Part shown: piece by piece, positions 1 to 6,429 of the stretch
Position numbering within the stretch: position 1 is the stretch's first letter
Layout: each line of letters starts with the position of its first letter
Source of the DNA: Lachnospiraceae bacterium UBA4380
Lineage (GTDB): Bacteria; Bacillota; Clostridia; Lachnospirales; Lachnospiraceae
Reading direction: 5' to 3'
Assembly (NCBI GenBank): GCA_002390025.1
Contig: DGRU01000049.1
Span: 1-9,912 of the forward strand
Length of the DNA: 9,912 nt
The notes under the pieces: generated by a model
Seen by the model: the letters and a program-made list of their open reading frames with translations, nothing else
Told to the model about the DNA's origin: nothing
The model's database searches: none
Made by a program: the position numbers and the translations under genes

Positions 1-87
1 TGTTTTTGCTGATTAAGCATTTCAGATGATCAAATGTTTCGGCCGATTTCAGCAAGTACAGGAAAAGCATTTCCGGCAGAAAGTTTT

Positions 88-129
88 GCAAAAAAACCGG
101 CGGCCGCAGGAACAGGTATGTTTCTGAGG
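88..129 (-). terminator. Second (distal) copy of duplicated terminator element
   Basis: This is a diverged copy of the element at 138-188, offset by 50 bp. On the plus strand both read GC, an A-run, CCGGCGGCCGCAG, a short arm, AGGTAT, then the matching arm. The inner stem survives (CAGGAAC with GTTTCTG, one G-T wobble), but the outer GC-rich stem seen in the other copy is mostly lost. Read on the minus strand, the stem is followed by GC-rich sequence and a run of seven T's (91-97 region), so it may act as a back-up terminator. The duplication is directly visible; its activity is inferred. Confidence 0.55.
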
Positions 130-139
130 TCTTTACGGC

Positions 140-188
140 AAAAAACCGGCGGCCGCAGAAAACAGGTATGTTTTCTGACGGCTGCCGG
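140..188 (-). terminator. Intrinsic terminator of the lipoprotein gene
   Basis: An 18-19 bp inverted repeat lies about 40 bases past the stop codon of the minus-strand lipoprotein gene. The arm at 146-163 pairs with 170-188 around the loop at 164-169 (AGGTAT), with one mismatch and one bulged base. In the minus direction the stem ends in CCGG followed directly by six T's (145-140). A GC-rich stem base, a small loop and an adjacent U-tract are the standard rho-independent terminator layout. Confidence 0.85.
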
Positions 189-227
189 GATGTATGTCCG
201 ATTTTCCGAATGATATTGAGAAGATTA

Positions 228-1073
228 TTATTTCAGGACTGCATCGAGCGCATGCTCAAGTGCTTCCCAGTTTGCCACGGACTGCTTGTTGCCGGAGATC
301 TCCTTTGCGGCATCAGCGCATCCGGCATCCTCGAGAACCATGCTGACCTCATCGAATGAATCCAGGATCATGCTGGCGTCGAAGGAAATGGAGGACCAGT
401 TGGCCTTGAGGTTTTCCTTCTGGGCGTCGGAGAGGCGGTTGACTTCGTCTTTGACGGTGTTGGTCAGGAGAGTGGGATCCGCGTTGGCGGCATCAGCTGT
501 ATTTGCCCACTGAAGGAGCATAACAGAGGCTGTGGCGGCGCGGAGGGAGCTGCCTGCGGACTGGCCCCAGCCGGTGCACTCGACGAGTGCCTCGGAGAGA
601 ACGGATTCCTTCAGTGCAGTGTCGGCTTTGTCGCGCCCCGGGACGCCGTCCTTCATGGCTTCTGCGGCGCTGTCTTCGGCGGTGTCTTTGGGATCCGCGG
701 CTGCGGTTTCCGCAGTAGAGGAAGTCGCATCTGCAGCGGCAGTCTCCGAAGAAGTATCGGAGCTGTCGGCGGTTTCCGCAGCGGTAGAAGCTGCAGCAGC
801 TGTATCTGCCTCTGCAGCGGCAGTTGTGGCAGCAGTGGTGTCTTCAGGTGCTGCGATCTCGGCGGCAGCGGAAGTATCCGCGTCTTTGGCGGCGTCCGTG
901 TCTGCGGAAGGTGCAGCGGGAACTGCGGCCGCTTCTGTGGCTGCCTGCGGGGCATCTGACGGAGCAGAACTGGTGTGTGCAGTGCCTGAACAGCCGGCGG
1001 CGGTCACAGCCATGGCGGCGGCGAGAGCCAGAGCAAAGGTTTTGTGTAAAACAGGTTTTCCAAATTTAATCAA
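228..1073 (-). CDS. Secreted lipoprotein with Ala/Thr-rich linker, function unknown
   Basis: Predicted 281-residue exported lipoprotein. I chose a TTG start at 1073 because AAAGGA (1086-1081 on the minus strand) sits 7 bases upstream; the ATG at 1187 would extend the frame by 38 residues but has no ribosome binding site and would put a charged, non-signal stretch before the signal peptide. From the TTG, residues 2-11 hold lysines, 12-26 form a hydrophobic Ala-rich helix, and TAAGC supplies a lipobox-like cleavage site with Cys28 as the lipidated residue. Residues ~29-140 are an almost pure Ala/Thr/Ser/Asp/Glu linker, probably disordered and spanning the wall. Residues ~141-281 form a compact, probably helical domain with three Cys/Trp-bearing segments (ECTGWGQSAG, MLLQWAN, NWEALEHAL) that I do not recognise. 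It is single-gene, with its own promoter and terminator. The open frames on the opposite strand are by-products of the GC-rich linker codons. Alternatives are a substrate-binding or adhesin-like role; the sequence supports neither. Confidence 0.8.
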   Translation of the reverse strand: MIKFGKPVLHKTFALALAAAMAVTAAGCSGTAHTSSAPSDAPQAATEAAAVPAAPSADTDAAKDADTSAAAEIAAPEDTTAATTAAAEADTAAAASTAAETADSSDTSSETAAADATSSTAETAAADPKDTAEDSAAEAMKDGVPGRDKADTALKESVLSEALVECTGWGQSAGSSLRAATASVMLLQWANTADAANADPTLLTNTVKDEVNRLSDAQKENLKANWSSISFDASMILDSFDEVSMVLEDAGCADAAKEISGNKQSVANWEALEHALDAVLK

Positions 1074-1228
1074 AATAGTATCCTTTCTGCGCGGAGCCCG
1101 TTTCGGTACGGGCAGGCAGCGCGAATTGTCATGAATGTTATTTGCTGTTGTTTTGTCTGCGGTCAGGAAATTTTCCTGAAAATGCATTCGCTGCGGCAGT
1201 AAGCGGCAGCCGGATTTTGATTAGTTCA
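1074..1228 (-). promoter_or_regulatory. Leader of the lipoprotein mRNA with stem-loop and palindrome
   Basis: If the promoter at 1229-1256 is right, the lipoprotein mRNA has an untranslated leader of about 150 nt. It contains a perfect 17-bp palindrome, TCAGGAAATTTTCCTGA (1163-1179), and just upstream of the ribosome binding site a hairpin GCCCGT/ACGGGC (1096-1101 with 1108-1113, 6-nt loop) flanked by GCGC segments that could lengthen the stem. No known riboswitch class is recognised. The palindrome could be an operator or part of an RNA fold. Confidence 0.4.
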
Positions 1229-1256
1229 ATAATAGCACAGTTTGATTTGTTGTCTA
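1229..1256 (-). promoter_or_regulatory. Sigma-A-type promoter of the lipoprotein gene
   Basis: On the minus strand TAGACA (1256-1251) and TATTAT (1234-1229) are separated by 16 bases; each matches the sigma-A consensus hexamer at five of six positions. The -35 element lies inside a palindromic sequence shared with the divergent promoter. Assignment is by consensus only. Confidence 0.55.
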
Positions 1257-1265
1257 TGACAAATC
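1244..1265. promoter_or_regulatory. Operator-like palindrome between divergent promoters
   Basis: GATTTGT (1244-1250) and ACAAATC (1259-1265) are perfect inverted repeats separated by 8 bases. A nested alternative, TTGTC-TAT-GACAA (1250-1262), is also perfect. Both overlap the -35 elements of the two divergent promoters, so a bound dimeric regulator would affect both genes. The regulator is unknown. Confidence 0.35.
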
Positions 1266-1275
1266 TGTGTTAAAT
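1247..1275 (+). promoter_or_regulatory. Candidate promoter of the PHP phosphatase gene
   Basis: TTGTTG (1247-1252) and TTAAAT (1270-1275) are 17 bases apart, each matching sigma-A hexamers at four of six positions. Spacing is ideal, the hexamers moderate. The predicted start would fall about 30 bases before the ATG at 1314. Confidence 0.35.
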
Positions 1276-1313
1276 ACGTGTACATTTTTAACTGGAAAGG
1301 GAGAAATTGTCAC

Positions 1314-2153
1314 ATGCTCAGAGGAAATTTCCACACTCATACGGTTTTCTGCGACGGCGCGAACACGGCGCAGGAGATGGCTGAGAGGGCCATGGAACTC
1401 GGCTTTACGCATCTGGGATTTTCGGGGCACATGGATCCGGACATCCGGATGGAACTGAAAGAGTATATTGCTGAGATCTGCCGGCTGCAGGAGGCCTGCC
1501 GCGGGAGGATGGATGTTCTGCGCGGCGTGGAACTGGATGTGCTCTTTCAGCCGAGGGACGAGGAGGAAGCGAAGCTTCTGGGACAGATGGAATATCTGAT
1601 CGGATCCGTCCATTTTGTGGAGGCTGAAGACGGGAATCTGTTTGCTGTGGATGACACCTTCGAGCGCCTTTCTGAGGGCTGCCGCAAGTATTTCGGGGGC
1701 GATTTTTACCGGCTGTCAAAAGCCTATTATGATCTTGAGGCCCAGGTTTATGACAGACTGCACTGCACCTTCATCGGACATTTTGATCTGATCACGCGCT
1801 TCAACGATGACCGGCATTATCTGGACGAATCGGATCCCCGCTATTACGGGCCCGCGCTGGAGGCCATGGAGTATCTTGTCTCCAGGGATGTCCCTTTTGA
1901 GATCAACTGCGGCGCCTTTAACCGGGGCCGGAAGGCGGAGCTGTATCCCAACCGCTTCCTCCTGAAAAAACTGAAGGAGTTTGGCGGCGAGATCCTGATC
2001 AATTCGGATGCCCATCACAGAGATCTTCTGGACGGAGGCTTTGACCAGGCGGTGCGGACAGCTCTTGACTGCGGCTTTACGCACACAAATTTCCTGGAAC
2101 ACGGGGCGGACGGACAGATTGTTTTTCGCCAGGTCCCGCTTGATATCGTATAA
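1314..2153 (+). CDS. hisJ: HisJ-type histidinol-phosphatase (PHP domain)
   Basis: Predicted 279-residue cytoplasmic PHP-family phosphoesterase. HisJ-type members hydrolyse L-histidinol phosphate to histidinol (EC 3.1.3.15), the penultimate stage of histidine biosynthesis, using a cluster of two or three metal ions. The metal-binding residues are all visible: HTH (residues 7-9) and Asp14 in the N-terminal motif, His39 in FSGHMDPD, Glu73 in GVELD, His100 in GSVHFVE, His156 in GHFDLITRF, and Asp232/His234 in NSDAHH. Length fits the family (about 260-280). The ATG at 1314 starts the protein just before the first motif and follows GGGAG by 10 bases; an upstream in-frame GTG at 1278 lacks a ribosome binding site. 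No other histidine gene is present, which is common for HisJ in Firmicutes, where it is often unlinked. The fold is certain; the exact substrate is inferred, since related PHP proteins act on other phosphoesters. Confidence 0.85.
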   Translation: MLRGNFHTHTVFCDGANTAQEMAERAMELGFTHLGFSGHMDPDIRMELKEYIAEICRLQEACRGRMDVLRGVELDVLFQPRDEEEAKLLGQMEYLIGSVHFVEAEDGNLFAVDDTFERLSEGCRKYFGGDFYRLSKAYYDLEAQVYDRLHCTFIGHFDLITRFNDDRHYLDESDPRYYGPALEAMEYLVSRDVPFEINCGAFNRGRKAELYPNRFLLKKLKEFGGEILINSDAHHRDLLDGGFDQAVRTALDCGFTHTNFLEHGADGQIVFRQVPLDIV

Positions 2154-2378
2154 AATGTTTGAGAGCCCCCTCTCTCAGTCTTTATCCCGTGCTGAGTACG
2201 GGCGTCGTTTTTATTCCGTGCGGAGTGAAGGCGCCGGCAATGAAAGCGGCGATTTTTCGCGAAGGCGCCGTCGTTTTCCAGTGCTGGGCGCGGGCGCCGC
2301 TCTTATCCCATGCGGAGCGCGGGCGAAAGATTTGCGGACGGGGCAATAAAAATAAATGGTAGTGAAGGAAACTGAGAT
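2154..2378. other. Intergenic stretch, hisJ to cotH paralog 1
   Basis: Apart from the repeats annotated at 2182-2329, it holds a small hairpin right after hisJ (GAGAG 2161-2165 with CTCTC 2172-2176) that lacks a good T-run and is at best a weak terminator. No convincing promoter for the CotH gene is seen, so read-through from hisJ is possible. The last 20 bases carry the CotH ribosome binding site, GAAGGA (2364-2369), 9 bases before the ATG. Confidence 0.5.
2182..2329. repeat. Degenerate ~29-bp GC-rich tandem repeats
   Basis: About five imperfect units follow one another at ~29-34 bp. Four are clear: 2182-2207, 2211-2236, 2273-2299 and 2303-2329; the one ending at 2270 has decayed. The shared pattern is TTATCCCGTGCKGAG followed by a GCGGGCGCCG-like end. 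Several units are self-complementary (for example CCCGT-GCTGAGT-ACGGG, 2186-2202), so each could form a short hairpin. Open frames across it have no ribosome binding site and are not called as genes. Confidence 0.65.
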
Positions 2379-4388
2379 ATGCGCAGGAATTATGCGAAAA
2401 GAAAAGGGTATTCTGCCCTGCCGGTGGTCCTGTGGATGACACTGGCTTTGATCGTCTGTGCAGGGCTGATTTCTCTGCTGCAGGGCGATCAGGATTTGGA
2501 TGAGCCCGAGCACCGGCAGCTGGAGTCTGAAGAGGCTGTACTGAACAGGCCGGACGGTTTATCGGGACTTCTGTTTTCCGACAAAAAAATCCTGATGACG
2601 GAGGACGGCTGGTTCGGACTGGTCAAGGATGACGAGTCCGGCATCTGGTATGCCTATGTACCCGCCGAGATGAAGGGACAGCTGTACGCGTTTTTTGACA
2701 GCGACCGCAGCCTTGACATTGAGGGAGAGGGTCTTTCGGAGAGTTTTGAATCCGGAGATGCGCTCCCGGCCTTTGCTGAGGATGAACAGTATACATTTTC
2801 CCTGCCCGCTTTCGAGGACAAGGAGGCGGAGAGCGGGACGGTCGTCTTTTTATACACGGAAAATGTGCCCTCCATGTATATTGACACGGAGAGCGGCTCC
2901 ATGGAGGCGGTCGACTCAGACAAAAAGCACCAGACAGAGGAGGAGGCGGCCTATCGTATTTATCAGACAGACGGGACGCCGGACTCCAGCGGTATGTGCG
3001 CGATCAAGGGGCGGGGCAACAGCACCTGGTCCCAGGCCAAGAAGCCCTATAACCTGAAGCTGCGCAGCGACAATTCCCTGCTGGGCATGGACAAATGCTC
3101 CAAACTGTCGCTGATTTCCAACTACTGGGACTCCTCGCAGATGCGCCAGTACTACGGCTTTGAGATGGCAGAGCGACTGGGGCTGGCCTACACGCCCCAG
3201 ACCCGCATGGTAAATGTCTATCTCAACGGCCGCTACCACAGTCTGTGTCTTCTCACGCAGCGGATCAATGTGGACGGCGGAACGGTAAAGATCACGGATC
3301 TGGATGAAAAAAACGACAGGGCCAACAGGGGCAGCGCAGATCCGGACCCGGTTGTCATGGACACCGACGAGGACGGGAACGAGGCAGTTGCCTATGCCTT
3401 CGGGAAAGAGCCGGCCGATCTCACGGGCGGATATGTCATCGAGTTTGACAGCCGCTATGACAAGGAGGACTGCTGGTTCGAAACCGAGACAAGGCACATG
3501 GTTTTCAAATCCCCGCAGATGCCTTCCGTGGGAGAATATGAGTACATGTCCGGCTATGTGCGCGAGGCGGAGAAAGCACTCTTTGCAGGCGCCGTGGTCG
3601 ATGAAAACGGCGAGGCGGCAGAGGACGTATTTGACGAGACGGACGGCGTCAATCCCGACACCGGGAAATCCGTCTGGGACTATTTTGACATGGATTCCTG
3701 GGCCCGCATGTACCTGGTACAGGACTTTACGGTCCAGTCGGATGACGAGTACTACAGCTTCTTTTTCTATAAAGAGGCGGGGAACCCGCTCCTCTACTGC
3801 GGCCCCATCTGGGATTTTGACCTGTGTCTGGGAAATATGAACTGCGGAGAGTACTACAGGACATCCGCCCAGACCCTCTGGCTGCGGGACGGACGCAAGC
3901 GCTGGCTGCACAGGATGGACCAGTTCCCGGAGTTCCGTGAACGGGTCGCGGAGATCTTCCTCGAGGAATTTGCCCCCATCATAGAGGACATCCTGGAAAA
4001 TGAGTACGACAAAAACGTTGACTTGCTGGAAAAAGACACCAACCTCAACTACCTTCGCTGGGGCAAAAACCTGGATTACCGGGAGCGCACGGACATGGTC
4101 AGGACTCTGCTCGAGAACCGCCTGGAATTCATGCGCGCCTACTATACCGACCCCGACAGCTACTGCCGCCTGCTTTTCCATTTTGCCTGGGGAGATTTTT
4201 CCTATTATGTAAAAAAAGGCGAGTCCATGGGCTTTCTGCCGACCGCCGATTACGGGGAAAAACAGACGACTGCCCAGCGTGAGAGCACGGGCCTGATCAT
4301 CGGCTGGCAGGACACCGAAACAGGTGAACTGCTCCAGGAATACACCGCGATCACGGAAAACCGGGACTTCAACCCTGTCTATGAATAA
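2379..4388 (+). CDS. Membrane-anchored CotH-family kinase-like protein, paralog 1
   Basis: Predicted 669-residue surface protein of the CotH family (Pfam CotH). The founding member, Bacillus CotH, is an atypical protein kinase that phosphorylates serines in spore-coat proteins; many clostridial homologues are extracellular with unknown substrates. Residues 1-14 are basic and 15-34 form one membrane helix with no cleavage motif, giving an N-in anchor and external body. Residues ~60-160 are a separate, probably beta-rich domain. The CotH core runs from VPSMYIDT (163-170) through KGRGNSTW (210-217), KKPYNLKL (221-228), the VNVYLNGRYHSLCLLTQR block (278-295), GGYVIEFD (350-357), the FKSP segment (376-379) and GPIWDFD (475-481), which carries the metal-binding Asp pair typical of the family. 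Residues ~593-669 resemble a B-repeat/Flg_new module ending in GW-D-ET-G and PVY. Start ATG has GAAGGA 9 bases upstream. It is paralogous over most of its length to the gene at 7434. Family assignment is firm; kinase activity and targets are inferred. Confidence 0.88.
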   Translation: MRRNYAKRKGYSALPVVLWMTLALIVCAGLISLLQGDQDLDEPEHRQLESEEAVLNRPDGLSGLLFSDKKILMTEDGWFGLVKDDESGIWYAYVPAEMKGQLYAFFDSDRSLDIEGEGLSESFESGDALPAFAEDEQYTFSLPAFEDKEAESGTVVFLYTENVPSMYIDTESGSMEAVDSDKKHQTEEEAAYRIYQTDGTPDSSGMCAIKGRGNSTWSQAKKPYNLKLRSDNSLLGMDKCSKLSLISNYWDSSQMRQYYGFEMAERLGLAYTPQTRMVNVYLNGRYHSLCLLTQRINVDGGTVKITDLDEKNDRANRGSADPDPVVMDTDEDGNEAVAYAFGKEPADLTGGYVIEFDSRYDKEDCWFETETRHMVFKSPQMPSVGEYEYMSGYVREAEKALFAGAVVDENGEAAEDVFDETDGVNPDTGKSVWDYFDMDSWARMYLVQDFTVQSDDEYYSFFFYKEAGNPLLYCGPIWDFDLCLGNMNCGEYYRTSAQTLWLRDGRKRWLHRMDQFPEFRERVAEIFLEEFAPIIEDILENEYDKNVDLLEKDTNLNYLRWGKNLDYRERTDMVRTLLENRLEFMRAYYTDPDSYCRLLFHFAWGDFSYYVKKGESMGFLPTADYGEKQTTAQRESTGLIIGWQDTETGELLQEYTAITENRDFNPVYE

Positions 4389-4643
4389 GCCCTTTGTGTC
4401 GAGGAACTCCTCGCGTCGGGAACCCCTCGGATCGAGAAACCCTGGTGCCGGGAAGTCTTGTGTCGGGAACTTCTGTGTCGAGAGACCCTGGTGTCAAGAA
4501 ACCCTGGTGCCGGGAACCCCTTGTTTCGAGGAACCCATGTATCGTCAAAACCTGTGACACAAAGGCCTGCCGATGCCGGATCGGTCAAAAGTTTTTTTGC
4601 GGGTTTTTGCAGGTTTTTTGCAGGTTTTTCGGTGTCCGGCGGA
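4389..4643. repeat. 16-bp degenerate tandem array and T-rich repeats after cotH paralog 1
   Basis: Right after the stop codon, 4394-4552 is made of ten consecutive units of 15-17 bp with consensus TGGTGTCGGGAACCCC (for example 4443-4458, 4489-4504, 4505-4520). Because the units lack stop codons, several frames stay open on both strands, but none has a ribosome binding site and the unit length is not a multiple of three, so I treat it as non-coding. It is followed at 4591-4632 by about four GGTTTTTTGCA-type units of 10-11 bp. A small hairpin CCGAT-GCCGG-ATCGG (4570-4584) followed after 7 bases by seven T's could terminate the CotH transcript. Confidence 0.75.
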
Positions 4644-4671
4644 AATCAGAACATTCTGATTCGTGTTTTTT
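4644..4671 (+). terminator. Candidate intrinsic terminator between cotH paralog 1 and galK
   Basis: AATCAGAA (4644-4651) and TTCTGATT (4654-4661) form a perfect 8-bp inverted repeat around CA, followed after CGTG by six T's (4666-4671). The stem is AT-rich, so strength is uncertain. An operator for galK is the main alternative, given its position about 75 bases upstream of the galK -10 element. Confidence 0.45.
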
Positions 4672-4746
4672 GAGAAAGTGAAGAAAACAGCTTCTAAAGT
4701 GCATAAAGAAAAGTCATTATTCTATATTCATCACAGCGGGAGAGAA

Positions 4747-4752
4747 TATAAT
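4747..4752 (+). promoter_or_regulatory. Candidate -10 element of the galK promoter
   Basis: A perfect TATAAT lies 53 bases before the galK ATG in an AT-rich stretch. No good -35 hexamer is visible at 16-18 bases upstream, which suggests either an activator-dependent promoter or that the real promoter differs. Confidence 0.45.
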
Positions 4753-4804
4753 ATATTTTTAAGCGGATAATTGAATCTGGGTACCGGAAAGGGGGATACA
4801 GAGA

Positions 4805-6094
4805 ATGCATGACAAAAAGACACTGGCACAGGAGCTTCGTGCAGGCGAACTGAACACCAGGATTGAAGAGGTTTACGGCTGCACAGGGCAGCAGACGCAG
4901 GGCTATGCAGAGCGTCTGGCAAAGGTGACTGAGGGATTTGACAGTACTTTCCCTGAAAATGGAACGGACAAGCTCGGCCTGTACAGTGCACCCGGGCGCA
5001 CAGAGATCGGCGGCAACCACACCGACCACCAGTGCGGCTGTGTTCTGGCGGCAAGTGTAAATCTGGATGCGGTGGCAGCTGCGGCGCCCAACGGCAGGAA
5101 TGTGATCCGGTTCTTTTCTGAAGGATACGGCATGATCGAGGTCGATCTGACCAGCACAGATCCCGTGGAATCCGAAAAGGAATCTACGGCTTCCCTGATC
5201 CGCGGCATGGCAGCGCAGGCGAAAGCCCGCGGCTTTGAGGTCAGCGGCTTTGATGCCTACTGCACCAGCAGCGTGCTGGGCGGCTCCGGTCTTTCCTCCT
5301 CTGCCGCTTTCGAGACCCTGACAGGCGTCATTCTCAACGATTTTTATTGTGACAATACCTTTGACGCGGTGGAGATCGCCAAGATGGGCCAGAAGACCGA
5401 GAACAACTGGTTCGGCAAGCCCAGCGGCCTGATGGATCAGTCCGCCTCCTCTGTCGGAGGTGTTGTGGCCATCGATTTTGCCGATGTCGAGAAGCCCATC
5501 GTTGAGAAGATCGATCTCAATCTTGCTAAGGAAGGTTATGCCCTCTGTATCGTCGATTCCCGCTCCAGCCATGCGGACCTGACCGATGCCTATGCCTCCA
5601 TTCCCATGGAGATGAAGAGCGTTGCGGCACTGTTCGGCCAGGAATACCTGCGCGGCATCACCGTGCAGCAGCTCATGGACAAGACAGCACAGATCCGCGA
5701 GACCTGCGGCGACCGCGCCTTTATGCGCGCCATGCACTTTGTCCTGGATAATGAGCGCGCGCAGCAGGAGGCCCAGGCACTCCGCGCAGGTGATTTCACC
5801 AGGTTCCTGCAGCTTGTGAACGAATCCGGCCACTCCTCCTACGAATACCTCCAGAATACAGCTGTGGAAGGCAGCGTCCGCAATCAGGCGGTCAATGTCG
5901 CCCTTGCCCTCTGTGACGTGCTCCTTGGCGGCCGCGGCGCCCACCGCGTCCACGGCGGCGGCTTTGCCGGCACAGTACAGGCCTTTGTCCCCATGGATCT
6001 GCTTGAGACCTTCCGGGCAGGCATCGATGCTGCCATCGGCGAGGGCAGCTGCCACGTGCTCTCCATCCGTCCCGTCGGCGGAGCCGTGCTGTAA
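4805..6094 (+). CDS. galK: Galactokinase (GHMP kinase family)
   Basis: Predicted 429-residue cytoplasmic enzyme that phosphorylates alpha-D-galactose at C1 with ATP (EC 2.7.1.6), the first committed step of the Leloir pathway. The galactokinase signature appears in its clostridial form, PGRTEIGGNHTDHQ (residues ~64-77), the ATP-binding GHMP motif as GGSGLSSSAAFE, the sugar-site segment as GKPSGLMDQSASSVGG, and the C-terminal GHMP motif as HGGGFAGTVQAFV. The ~40 residues before the signature are longer than in E. coli GalK but usual for this clostridial group. The start ATG follows GGAAAGGGGG by about 9 bases. No galT, galE or transporter lies in the window, so the rest of the pathway must be elsewhere. 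A related GHMP sugar kinase with a different substrate is possible but less likely. Its final codons and stop are duplicated downstream. Confidence 0.92.
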   Translation: MHDKKTLAQELRAGELNTRIEEVYGCTGQQTQGYAERLAKVTEGFDSTFPENGTDKLGLYSAPGRTEIGGNHTDHQCGCVLAASVNLDAVAAAAPNGRNVIRFFSEGYGMIEVDLTSTDPVESEKESTASLIRGMAAQAKARGFEVSGFDAYCTSSVLGGSGLSSSAAFETLTGVILNDFYCDNTFDAVEIAKMGQKTENNWFGKPSGLMDQSASSVGGVVAIDFADVEKPIVEKIDLNLAKEGYALCIVDSRSSHADLTDAYASIPMEMKSVAALFGQEYLRGITVQQLMDKTAQIRETCGDRAFMRAMHFVLDNERAQQEAQALRAGDFTRFLQLVNESGHSSYEYLQNTAVEGSVRNQAVNVALALCDVLLGGRGAHRVHGGGFAGTVQAFVPMDLLETFRAGIDAAIGEGSCHVLSIRPVGGAVL

Positions 6095-6192
6095 AGACTA
6101 AAGACTAAGGACCAGGGGCTGCATGCTTTTCATCCGTTCCCGTCGGCGGAGCCGTGCTGTAAAGACAAAAGCCTAAGGACCGGGGGCTGCAT
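6064..6192. repeat. Tandem duplication of the galK 3' end
   Basis: About 61 bp (6064-6124), covering the last 31 bases of galK including its stop and 30 bases beyond, are repeated at 6131-6192 with a one-base insertion and a few substitutions. The first copy also contains three 7-bp tandem units, TAAAGAC-TAAAGAC-TAAGGAC (6092-6112), the first of which supplies the galK stop codon. The second copy is untranslated remnant sequence. Confidence 0.85.
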
Positions 6193-6198
6193 AGGTAA

Positions 6199-6255
6199 AG
6201 GATGCGCCTGGCTGCAAGATGGGTGCTAGATTGACGCAGGATGCGCCTGGCTGCA
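6199..6255. repeat. 18-bp direct repeat pair
   Basis: AGGATGCGCCTGGCTGCA occurs identically at 6199-6216 and 6238-6255, a 39-bp offset. No function is evident. Confidence 0.7.
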
Positions 6256-6291
6256 GCATGCGCGGGCGAGTCCGGAGACTTCTCAATACCG

Positions 6292-6336
6292 CTGAAATAC
6301 TGAAAACTGAAATACTGAAAACGTAAATACTGAAAT
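6292..6336. repeat. 15-bp tandem repeat, three units
   Basis: CTGAAATACTGAAAA is present twice in perfect tandem (6292-6306, 6307-6321), followed by a variant unit (6322-6336). Just after it, ATATCGTA occurs twice (6343-6358). AT-rich, non-coding. Confidence 0.75.
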
Positions 6337-6357
6337 ACCGTTATATCGTAATATCGT

Positions 6358-6429
6358 AAGGGGTTGTTGATCACTGACCGAACTGAGAAGTTCAGCCGAT
6401 CAACAGCCCCTTATTACATGCCTTTTTTT
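6358..6429 (+). terminator. Large stem-loop terminator downstream of galK
   Basis: The arms 6358-6372 and 6398-6412 pair over 15 bp with a single G-T wobble. The enclosed 25 bases include their own perfect hairpin, GAACT-GAGA-AGTTC (6380-6393). Seven T's follow at 6423-6429, ten bases after the stem. The T-run distance is longer than standard, so a stable RNA 3' end or a structured small RNA are alternatives, but as the first strong hairpin after galK it is the best terminator candidate. Confidence 0.6.

Larger units (their letters stand above)
1..227. other. Gene-free flank, 3' side of the lipoprotein gene
   Basis: I see no credible coding region here. The stretch lies downstream of the minus-strand lipoprotein gene and is dominated by two near-identical copies of a terminator-like element, annotated separately. 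The first ~85 bases are AT-rich, with a short 8-bp palindrome (TCGGCCGA, 39-46) and no recognised function. Confidence 0.6.

Noticed and set aside
532..1134. 200-codon Ala/Ser-rich open frame on the plus strand
   Set aside because: It mirrors the low-complexity linker of the minus-strand lipoprotein, which has a signal peptide, lipobox, ribosome binding site, promoter and terminator.
2916..4181. 421-codon minus-strand open frame inside CotH paralog 1
   Set aside because: It lies antisense to a gene with clear CotH motifs and has no recognisable domain; GC-rich codon usage leaves the antisense frame open.
4394..4681. Short open frames through the 16-bp array on both strands
   Set aside because: They have no ribosome binding site and are frame-independent openness caused by stop-free repeat units.
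4694..6055. 453-codon minus-strand open frame opposite galK
   Set aside because: It is longer than galK but antisense to its conserved motifs, with no recognisable protein features.
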